Below, piece by piece: positions 1 through 5,134 of a stretch of DNA of 5,134 nucleotides. The DNA lies in assembly GCA_947496905.1 (NCBI GenBank), contig CANMEW010000093.1:1-5134 (forward strand). Reading direction: 5' to 3'. The DNA is from Rickettsiales bacterium. GTDB taxonomy: Bacteria > Pseudomonadota > Alphaproteobacteria > Rickettsiales > UBA1997. The notes beneath the pieces were generated by a model that was given only the letters and a program-made list of their open reading frames with translations, was not told the origin of the DNA and did not search any database. The first letter of the stretch is position 1, and every line of letters begins with the position of its first letter. The position numbers and the translations under genes are program-made.

Positions 1-1470
1 AACTGCACCATTTTTAGCAGCGGCAGATTGCAGAAAATTTGCCTGCAACCGGATATTTTGTGCAGATGTATTTCTTTCAATTCCCTTAAAAGTTCGCTGC
101 GGAATGTTGCCCCATAATCTTCTGACGACTATTTTTGGTAGGTCTTGCATCCAGTGCACTGTAGGTCCAGTAAAAATTACCTTTTTCACTCCCAATTTTT
201 TTAGATGCAGCGTTATTGCGTTGAAAGTGTCGATATTTTTAAATAAATCTTGCGCAACAATCACAACATCAGGCTTAGCTTTTTTAAGCGCTTGCAACGC
301 AAACCAATTCGACTGCTGACATGAATCTGTAGTCGACGGACCTTTGACATCCAATGTCGGCGGACAGGCGCTGGTGGCGACTTGCAGTATCTGCCAATTT
401 GTCGGCAGATAATTTTTTAAACCATAATGCAAGTGCTGCGCATGAGAATCTCCCCAAAGAAATACCGCTTTATCGTATTTAGTATCTCTCTGAAAGCAGC
501 TCCTATCTAATGTTGCGCGCGGAGCTGCTGTTGCTTGCTGCATTTTGAATTTTGCCATATCGTAAAAATTGCAATCATCGCGATATTTTTCATATATCCC
601 TTGCGACACATAATACTCCATCTCCGGTGTCGCATTACTGAAATATCGCAAATAATGATTTTGCGCCGGCATCCTGAATGTCAGGCCATCTTTTTCATAA
701 CAATTATATCCAACAAAAGCCATGACGAGCATTGAGGCCATTAAAGCGATGGTCTTTGCATTGCTATGCTTGCCGTGACGAATTGGTTTTTCGATAAATT
801 GATAAGTTATCCATGCGATAATTAGTGCGATTAGCACTGCGAAACCTCGCATCAGACTAGGCTTATCATTGCCGATTGTTTTTACAAAGAACAGCAAAGG
901 CCAATGCCAGAGATATAGCGGAAAACTGATTAACCCAATCCAAACCAAAACTCGATTTTGCAAGATTGTTCGATTAAGCAAAGCTTGTGGTCCAGCGGCA
1001 ATAATAAAAAATGCACCAAGTGTTGGAAGTAGCGCTAAAAAACCCGGAAAGTTTTTAGTGTAATCAATAATTAAAGTTCCGAGCGCAATTAATGAAATGC
1101 CCAGAATTGATGAGGCATCATGCAGTATTCTGCCATCAGTTTCCTTTTTGGATAAATTTTTTTTACGCAGAAAAAGATCGAATCGATCTCTAAAATTAGA
1201 GAAGATATTTTTTTGATAAATGGTGAGATAAGCCAGAATTGATCCGATCAGAAGTTCCCAAAAACGATTTTGCGGTAAATAAAATGCGGCGTCTTTATCG
1301 CTATAAATTGCTTTTAAGGCCAAGCTAAAAGAAACGATTGTAATGACGGCTATCAAAACGAATCGGTTAAATTTTATTTTCCACGCCAAGTATAAAAGAA
1401 GGGGCCAAACGATATAAAATTGCTCTTCTATTGCTAGAGACCAAAGGTGTAATAATGGTTTTGTGTCAGC
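1..1470 (-). CDS. C-terminal remnant of the same acyltransferase (490 codons, no start codon, open at left edge)
   Basis: Directly after the TAA the same frame continues without another stop to position 1. It encodes KPLLHLWSLAIEEQFYIVWP, a series of hydrophobic helices, FPLYLWHWPLLFF, the YQFIEKPIRHGK block that ends the AT3 domain, one more membrane segment, and a soluble SGNH-hydrolase-like part with AVFLWGDSHAQHLHYG, whose nucleophile serine is encoded at 445-447. Several cysteines (codons DDC, RSC, SAC, DSC) in the SGNH part fit a periplasmic location. The first in-frame ATG is far inside (850-852) and the nearest alternative start is a TTG at 1389, without a ribosome-binding site. Independent translation of a useful protein therefore looks unlikely. 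It is listed so that the coding content of this stretch is not lost. Confidence 0.6.
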
Positions 1471-1875
1471 TTAATATCCGCTTTCATTTAGCAGTGTAAA
1501 ATTGGAGAAAAAATAGGCGCTGCGAAAAATATGCTCTCCAAGCTGTTTGTATTCTCCATCAAATAAAACGAACCATCCAACGACAAAACTAAAAATCAGG
1601 ATTAGTAATAAAGCGGGAAATATTCGTCTAATTCGTCGCGCGTAAAATTCGACAAAACTGAAATTGCTAGAATCCAAATTATTGAAAATAATTGTGGAGA
1701 TGAGAAAGCCGGAAATGACGAAAAAAATGTCTACGCCAATAAAGCCGCCCTTAACACCGGAGGCGTGAAATGCAATTACGAGCAATACAGCAATTGCCCT
1801 TAATCCATCAATATCGGCGCGATATTTTGGATGAGTTAAGTGTTTGCGCCTCAATGAAGGCTCCAATTTTTTCAT
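1471..1875 (-). CDS. N-terminal fragment of AT3 acyltransferase (134 aa, ends at premature TAA)
   Basis: This is the part that would actually be translated from the ATG at 1875. It carries a short basic cytoplasmic N-terminus, the first membrane helix with R26-X10-H37, the GVDIFFVISGFLIS block (47-60), the cytoplasmic FYARRIRRIFPA block (78-88) and a third hydrophobic segment (about 89-104). It stops after NESGY, just before the conserved WSLAIEEQ block. Three or so helices out of about ten or eleven cannot form the acyltransferase fold, so the fragment is probably inactive. The start is the only reasonable one: the frame upstream contains a TGA within the 25-bp gap to ilvB and no alternative ATG. 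No Shine-Dalgarno sequence is visible. Proximity suggests translation from the ilvB transcript. Confidence 0.7.
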   Translation of the reverse strand: MKKLEPSLRRKHLTHPKYRADIDGLRAIAVLLVIAFHASGVKGGFIGVDIFFVISGFLISTIIFNNLDSSNFSFVEFYARRIRRIFPALLLILIFSFVVGWFVLFDGEYKQLGEHIFRSAYFFSNFTLLNESGY

Positions 1876-1900
1876 GAAAGACGAGGTTTTAATTCAAATC

Positions 1901-3673
1901 CTAAACCGCATTGATGTCTCTGGTGATGTAAAGTTTTGCTTGAGAGCCAAGTAAAATTTCATTGTGCGCCGCGCCAGCTGGAATCATCGGGAAAACATTC
2001 TCTGATTTTTCTACCAAACAGTTGAATAGAACTGGCCCCTTGTGCAAAATCATCTCCATTATTTTCTCATCTAGCTCCTTCGGATCACTACACTCCATCC
2101 CCTTGATGCCAAAGCTCTCGGCAAGCTTTAAAAAGTCCGGCAGCGATTCCATGTAAGACTGGCTCTCGCGTTTTTCGTAAATCAGCTCCTGCCATTGACG
2201 CACCATTCCCATGTAGCGGTTGTTCAGAATGAAAATTTTTACCGGCAAGTTGTATTGCTTGATGGTAGCAAGCTCTTGCATATTCATCATGAAGGAGGCG
2301 TCGCCACTGACGCAAATTACCAAACTTTCTGGATTAGCAATTTGTGCGCCAACTGCAGCAGGCACTCCGTAGCCCATGGTTCCAAGCCCTCCTGAGGTCA
2401 GCCATTTTTTTGGTCTGTCGAAATGAAAATATTGCGCTGCCCACATTTGATGTTGACCAACGTCAGTTGAAACAAAAGGTGAGGCGTCGCGACTTAGCGA
2501 ATTTAGGCGCTGCATGGCATATTCAGGCTTAATAATTTCGTCACTTTTTTCGTAAGAAAGTGAGTCGATTTTTTGCCATTTTTTGATCTGATCCCACCAA
2601 GCAGAAATTTCTTTTCTGTGATTTGAAAGCTTGCGTCGGTGCCATTCTGCAAGCAAAGCCTCAATTACTTCTGCAGCATCTCCAACTATTGGCACATCAA
2701 CGCGGATGATTTTGTCGATCGAGCAATCATCGACATCGACATGAATTTTTTTTGAGTGAGGAGAGAAGCCGGAAACGCGGCCAGTCACGCGGTCATCGAA
2801 GCGTGCACCAATGTTGATCATAACGTCGCACTTATACATTGCCATGTTGGCTTCGAAGGTTCCATGCATTCCGAGCATGCCAATGAAGTGCTGGTCCGTA
2901 GCCGGAAATCCGCCAAGTCCCATCAAGGTATTTGTGATTGGGTAGCCGGTTTCGCGAACAAATTTCGTGAGCAGCTCGCTCGCTTTTTCGCCGGAGTTAA
3001 TAATGCCACCACCAGTGTAAAATATTGGGCGCTCGGCTTTTGCGATGAGGTCAATTGCTGCTGCAATTTTGTCGTGATGAATGGCGGATTGATGTTTTTT
3101 GATTTGGTAGGAGGCGCGATTTATTTCGACCTTTCCCTCGTAAATCCCGTAGCTGTTTTGCACGTCTTTTGGGATGTCAATTAGGACGGGGCCAGGTCTA
3201 CCGCTGCGCGCAATGTGAAAGGCTTCGTGAATGATGTAGCCCAAGTCATTCACATTTTTGACGAGGTAATTATGTTTGGTGCATGAGCGCGTTAGGCCAG
3301 TAATGTCAGCCTCTTGGAAGCCATCGGTTCCAATCACGCTTGTGGCGACTTGTCCGGAAATACAAACCAATGGAATGGAGTCGAGATAGGCGTCGGTAAG
3401 TCCGGTGATGGCATTTGTTGCGCCTGGTCCAGAAGTTACGGTGATGACGCCAACTTTTCCGGTTGATCTGGCATATCCTTCAGCTGCATGTGCAGCGGCT
3501 TGTTCGTGACGAGTTAAAATGTGACGCAGTTTATTTTGCGTAAAAAGCGCGTCGTAGAATGGAAGAATTGCTCCGCCCGGATAGCCGAAAATTGTTTCCA
3601 CACCCTCATTGATGAAGGCCTTAATGATTATTTCCGCGCCAGAAAATTTGCGCTCTTGTCCTGAATTGCTCAT
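1901..3673 (-). CDS. ilvB: acetolactate synthase (acetohydroxyacid synthase), large catalytic subunit
   Basis: This is the ThDP-dependent enzyme that condenses two pyruvates to 2-acetolactate, or pyruvate with 2-ketobutyrate to 2-aceto-2-hydroxybutyrate, as the first shared step of valine, leucine and isoleucine synthesis in the cytoplasm. Its 590 residues match the family's full length. The N-terminal ThDP pyrimidine domain has GYPGGAILPFYDA (30-42), the catalytic glutamate E57 in RHEQ, and VTSGPGATNAITGL (79-92). The central FAD/ADP-binding domain has GARFDDRVTG (289-298). The C-terminal domain has the ThDP/Mg motif GDA (457-459) to NN (484-485), followed by MGMVRQW, where W494 matches the tryptophan that shapes the herbicide site in plant enzymes. 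The C-terminal PMIPAGAAHNEIL block is present. These features separate it from pyruvate oxidase and glyoxylate carboligase. The ATG is well placed before FSGAEI, but no Shine-Dalgarno is seen. No regulatory-subunit gene (ilvN/ilvH) follows; the next gene is the acyltransferase. The stop codon is TAG. Confidence 0.97.
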   Translation of the reverse strand: MSNSGQERKFSGAEIIIKAFINEGVETIFGYPGGAILPFYDALFTQNKLRHILTRHEQAAAHAAEGYARSTGKVGVITVTSGPGATNAITGLTDAYLDSIPLVCISGQVATSVIGTDGFQEADITGLTRSCTKHNYLVKNVNDLGYIIHEAFHIARSGRPGPVLIDIPKDVQNSYGIYEGKVEINRASYQIKKHQSAIHHDKIAAAIDLIAKAERPIFYTGGGIINSGEKASELLTKFVRETGYPITNTLMGLGGFPATDQHFIGMLGMHGTFEANMAMYKCDVMINIGARFDDRVTGRVSGFSPHSKKIHVDVDDCSIDKIIRVDVPIVGDAAEVIEALLAEWHRRKLSNHRKEISAWWDQIKKWQKIDSLSYEKSDEIIKPEYAMQRLNSLSRDASPFVSTDVGQHQMWAAQYFHFDRPKKWLTSGGLGTMGYGVPAAVGAQIANPESLVICVSGDASFMMNMQELATIKQYNLPVKIFILNNRYMGMVRQWQELIYEKRESQSYMESLPDFLKLAESFGIKGMECSDPKELDEKIMEMILHKGPVLFNCLVEKSENVFPMIPAGAAHNEILLGSQAKLYITRDINAV

Positions 3674-3712
3674 GTGAATTTTGTGGGAGTTGTAAGTGGA
3701 TGGGGGCGCGTG

Positions 3713-3741
3713 ATTTAAAGAAGGCGAACTCTGCTAATCAA
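3713..3741 (-). promoter_or_regulatory. candidate sigma70-type promoter for ilvB
   Basis: On the minus strand TTGATT (3741-3736) and TTAAAT (3718-3713) are separated by 17 bp, each matching 4 of 6 consensus positions. Transcription would start near 3706, giving a leader of about 33 nt that is C-rich and has no Shine-Dalgarno sequence. The position fits ilvB, but in AT-rich DNA such matches are common, and no experiment supports it. Confidence 0.4.
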
Positions 3742-3755
3742 GAAAATTTGCTGAC

Positions 3756-3775
3756 AAAAAAAACCTTCCAAAAGG
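3756..3775 (-). terminator. short hairpin with T8 tract upstream of ilvB, terminator- or attenuator-like
   Basis: On the minus strand CCTT (3775-3772), loop TTGG and AAGG (3767-3764) are followed by eight T (3763-3756). The stem has only four firm pairs; a G-T pair, one mismatch and an A/T run could lengthen it. On the plus strand the same hairpin is followed by CA and five T, so it could act weakly in either direction. It lies upstream of the candidate ilvB promoter, so it could attenuate ilvB only if a more distant promoter exists. It could instead stop antisense transcription from the divergent region. Confidence 0.25.
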
Positions 3776-3812
3776 CATTTTTGAAGAAATTTTTGAGAGG
3801 CTAAAAAAGCAA

Positions 3813-3843
3813 TTTTCTGAGATTGACTATCGCTTTTCTGAGA
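3813..3843 (+). repeat. tandem direct repeat TTTTCTGAGA, 21-bp period, upstream of tonB
   Basis: Two perfect copies of the 10-mer TTTTCTGAGA lie at 3813-3822 and 3834-3843. The 21-bp period equals two turns of the helix, so both copies face the same side of the DNA, as expected for a pair of regulator sites. They flank and overlap the candidate tonB -35 and spacer. Each copy also begins a TGA-N9-TCA-like element: an exact match at 3839-3853 and a one-base mismatch (TCG) at 3818-3832. That pattern matches the RirA iron-responsive operator described in rhizobial alphaproteobacteria. The repeat is seen directly; the operator role is inference. Confidence 0.45.
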
Positions 3844-3850
3844 ATAGCTT
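3823..3850 (+). promoter_or_regulatory. candidate promoter for the tonB-exbB operon
   Basis: TTGACT (3823-3828) matches 5 of 6 bases of the -35 consensus. After 16 bp comes TAGCTT (3845-3850), a weak -10 with 3 of 6 matches. A start near 3857 would leave a leader of about 29 nt before the tonB ATG. A strong -35 with a poor -10, overlapped by direct repeats, fits a regulated promoter, but the -10 is weak enough that the true promoter may lie elsewhere in the intergenic region. Confidence 0.3.
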
Positions 3851-3868
3851 TCACAAAAATTTGTAAAA
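3849..3868. repeat. imperfect 20-bp palindrome at the expected tonB transcript start
   Basis: Arms TTTcACAAA (3849-3857) and TTTGTaAAA (3860-3868) are complementary at 8 of 9 positions around an AA centre. It sits between the candidate promoter and the tonB start, where a repressor could block initiation. The sequence is almost all A and T, so a chance palindrome is quite possible. Confidence 0.3.
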
Positions 3869-3885
3869 AATCACGGTAAAAATTC

Positions 3886-4509
3886 ATGCAACTTAGTATT
3901 CTCAGCTACAAAAATCCCAACTTATTGGCGGCAATTTTTGCAACTCTTATTCATGCGGGAGTCGGTTTCTACGGCATCTCATCGTCAAATCCGACCGTCT
4001 TAAATCAGCAAGTAATCCAAGTAAGTTTTGTTGCCCCGTCAACTCAAAAATATCAGAGTAAGGATCATCTCCAAAAAGAAGATTTTTTAGATCTAAGTCA
4101 AAAAAATGCTCTCAAGCTGCAGAAAAAAAATAATCAAAATACCGCGGAAATTAAATCAGAAAAGAATCTTACCGAGAAAAAAACCTCTGGCCGCGTCGAT
4201 GTAAATGCCACCGCATTAAAATCTGCCGAGAGCGATCCTGTCTTTGACGCCTCTTACCTCAATAATCCAGCGCCATCTTACCCAGAAAGTGCCAAACGTC
4301 GTGGCATTCAAGGAAAAGTTTTGCTAAACGTGATTGTGAAAATCGATGGAAGTGCTGCAGCAGTGACCGTTCTAAACTCCAGCGGTTCCTCCATTTTAGA
4401 TGAAGCTGCAATTGAGGCCGTTAGGGAGTGGAAATTTATTCCCGCCAATCGTTCTGGCAATGTGGTGCAAGCCAGTGTCGTTGTTCCAATCGAGTTTAAA
4501 ATAATATAA
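3886..4509 (+). CDS. tonB: TonB energy-transducing periplasmic protein
   Basis: TonB spans the periplasm and passes proton-motive energy from ExbB-ExbD to outer-membrane TonB-dependent receptors, typically for iron chelates. The 207 residues show a short cytoplasmic N-terminus, one membrane anchor (about 12-31, LLAAIFATLIHAGVGFYG) with the conserved transmembrane histidine (H23, matching H20 of E. coli; the partner serine position is alanine, A19), a charged linker (about 50-118), and a C-terminal TonB domain (about 120-206) with SYPESAKRRGIQGKV, VIVKIDGSA, LDEAAIEAVREWKFIPA and the final VVVPIEFKI strand. The linker is unusual: it has no proline between P51 and P118 and is rich in Lys, Gln and Asn instead of the Pro-Glu/Pro-Lys repeats of classical TonB. 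TolA is the alternative, but the C-terminal domain and the adjacent exbB favour TonB. The start follows GGTAAAAATTC, a poor ribosome site. exbB starts 2 bp after the stop. Confidence 0.9.
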   Translation: MQLSILSYKNPNLLAAIFATLIHAGVGFYGISSSNPTVLNQQVIQVSFVAPSTQKYQSKDHLQKEDFLDLSQKNALKLQKKNNQNTAEIKSEKNLTEKKTSGRVDVNATALKSAESDPVFDASYLNNPAPSYPESAKRRGIQGKVLLNVIVKIDGSAAAVTVLNSSGSSILDEAAIEAVREWKFIPANRSGNVVQASVVVPIEFKII

Positions 4510-4511
4510 TT

Positions 4512-5134
4512 ATGAACTTCGCGCACGCCATCAGCCAAGGAAATCCAGTGCTCCTAGCAGTTTTCCTGCTACTCATCTCGATGTCATTTTTGAGTTGGTA
4601 CGTAATTTTTTTGAAAGGCTTCAAGCTTCGCGAAGAGTACAAGTCATACAAAAAATTTCATACGAATTACTCCAACATTAAGGATTGGCCTAAGTCAGCA
4701 GAAGCTAAGTATGACGGCTTCAAGGAGTTGGATGGAAGCGTGAATGAGTTATTTTCTGAAGTAAAAAAACTTGAAGGAATTTTGCCGCAATATGGTCACG
4801 AGGCACAAAAGGAAATTCTCGCCATGCATCTATTGCAAAAACTCGACGAAATTCGTTTTCGCCTTGATCACGGCCTCACGATTCTTGCTTCAGTGGGAAG
4901 TTCTGCGCCATTTATTGGGCTATTCGGAACCGTTTGGGGAATTTACAACGCACTCATGAATATCGCCTCTCAAGGCAGCGCCGGAATCAGTGTCGTTGCT
5001 GGCCCAATGGGAGAAGCGTTAATTGCAACTGCAGTTGGTCTTTTTGCGGCAATCCCTGCGGTTCTAGCTTACAACGCCTTTGTTCGTTTAAATCGTCTGT
5101 TAGTGCAAAATTTACGACATGTTGCTGAGCAGCT
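4512..5134 (+). CDS. exbB: ExbB/TolQ-family proton channel subunit of the TonB motor, cut by right edge
   Basis: ExbB forms the inner-membrane ring around ExbD that uses the proton-motive force to energise TonB. The frame runs 207 codons from ATG 4512 to the window end without a stop, close to the family's usual length, so only a short C-terminal tail is missing. Three membrane segments are seen (about 13-35, 122-148, 163-190), separated by a cytoplasmic loop with a charged helix (QKEILAMHLLQKLDEIRFRLDHGL). The MotA/TolQ/ExbB core is plain: ASVGSSAPFIGLFGTVWGIYNAL (about 126-148) and AGPMGEALIATAVGLFAAIPAVLAYNAF (163-190). T140, E168 and T173 line up, with identical spacing, with T148, E176 and T181 of E. 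coli ExbB, which lie in the channel. TolQ is the alternative; the tonB gene 2 bp upstream favours ExbB. No Shine-Dalgarno precedes the ATG, so translation may be coupled to tonB. exbD is expected just beyond the edge. Confidence 0.93.
   Translation, partial: MNFAHAISQGNPVLLAVFLLLISMSFLSWYVIFLKGFKLREEYKSYKKFHTNYSNIKDWPKSAEAKYDGFKELDGSVNELFSEVKKLEGILPQYGHEAQKEILAMHLLQKLDEIRFRLDHGLTILASVGSSAPFIGLFGTVWGIYNALMNIASQGSAGISVVAGPMGEALIATAVGLFAAIPAVLAYNAFVRLNRLLVQNLRHVAEQ

Larger units (their letters stand above)
1..1875 (-). pseudogene. OafA-type AT3-SGNH surface polysaccharide acyltransferase, interrupted by an in-frame stop; 3' end cut by window
   Basis: Read through one TAA (1471-1473, codon 135), this is a single frame of 625 codons running off the left edge. 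Family members transfer acetyl or other acyl groups across the inner membrane onto O-antigen or similar glycans. Visible motifs: YRADIDGLRAIAV at 18-30, with the R-X10-H signature of TM1 (R26, H37); GGFIGVDIFFVISGFLIS at 43-60; FYARRIRRIFPAL at 78-89; then, after the stop, KPLLHLWSLAIEEQFY at 139-154, FPLYLWHW ending near 325, FIEKPIR at 360-366, a last membrane segment around 371-388, and an SGNH-type domain with LWGDSHA (serine near codon 477). Intact relatives are about 640-680 residues by my recollection, so mainly the C-terminal part with the SGNH DxxH motif lies outside. It begins 25 bp after ilvB on the same strand. There is no second lesion, which suggests a recent mutation, a sequence error or, less likely, readthrough. 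Confidence 0.85.

Noticed and set aside
104..1063. Several short plus-strand open frames across the left third of the window
   Set aside because: All are antisense to the acyltransferase frame, which carries clear family motifs; none shows a domain or ribosome site.
1471..1473. TAA read as a sense codon through a variant genetic code
   Set aside because: tonB ends with TAA at the expected family end, so TAA works as a stop in this genome.
1441..1500. Phase-variable switch at the acyltransferase stop
   Set aside because: No homopolymer or short tandem repeat lies at the lesion, and both sides are in the same frame, which slippage by one base would not give.
2756..3184. 142-codon plus-strand open frame opposite ilvB
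   Set aside because: It lies wholly antisense to a strongly conserved enzyme gene and its product has no recognisable domain; it is a shadow of ilvB codon usage.
3734..3778. Small minus-strand open frame of 14 codons (MPFGRFFLSANFLD) upstream of ilvB, as a possible attenuator leader peptide
   Set aside because: It is not enriched in Ile, Val or Leu codons, it starts inside the hairpin and not before it, it has no ribosome site, and it overlaps the candidate ilvB promoter.
3839..3857. Classical Fur box upstream of tonB
   Set aside because: No stretch with the GATAAT/ATTATC symmetry was found; the similarity is limited to AT richness.

Overview
This is a moderately AT-rich bacterial chromosomal segment, most likely from a proteobacterium (Pseudomonadota). 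The acetolactate synthase resembles alphaproteobacterial IlvB as I remember it (a TKHNYLVK stretch after GTDGFQEAD, RPGPVLIDIPKDVQ, and a GAAHNEILLG tail). The tonB-exbB order and the ExbB sequence (LFGTVWGIY, AIPAVLAYNAFVR) also recall beta/gammaproteobacterial systems. I therefore place it only at phylum level. I see no tRNA, rRNA, CRISPR array, insertion sequence or phage gene.

Layout. Minus strand, read from right to left: ilvB (3673 to 1901) is followed after 25 bp by a gene for a membrane acyltransferase of the OafA type, with an AT3 membrane domain fused to an SGNH domain (1875 down to the left edge, where it is cut). Plus strand: tonB (3886 to 4509), then after 2 bp exbB (4512 to the right edge, where it is cut). 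The two transcription units diverge from a 212-bp AT-rich intergenic region (3674-3885). It holds candidate promoters for both directions, a short hairpin with a T-tract, a 10-bp direct repeat at a 21-bp period, and an imperfect palindrome.

How the genes work. IlvB is the catalytic subunit for the first common step of branched-chain amino-acid synthesis. TonB and ExbB, with an ExbD presumably encoded beyond the right edge, would form the inner-membrane motor that drives TonB-dependent outer-membrane uptake, typically of iron chelates. The acyltransferase would modify a surface polysaccharide, but its reading frame is broken by one in-frame TAA at codon 135. The 490 codons after it, up to the window edge, stay open in the same frame and keep the family motifs.

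The points most worth a second look are the interrupted acyltransferase, whose lesion looks like a short in-frame deletion that created the stop; the tandem repeat and TGA-N9-TCA element upstream of tonB; the proline-free, lysine-rich TonB linker; the absence of an ilvN/ilvH gene next to ilvB; and the lack of a Shine-Dalgarno sequence at all four starts. I do not see a clearly new multi-gene system here.
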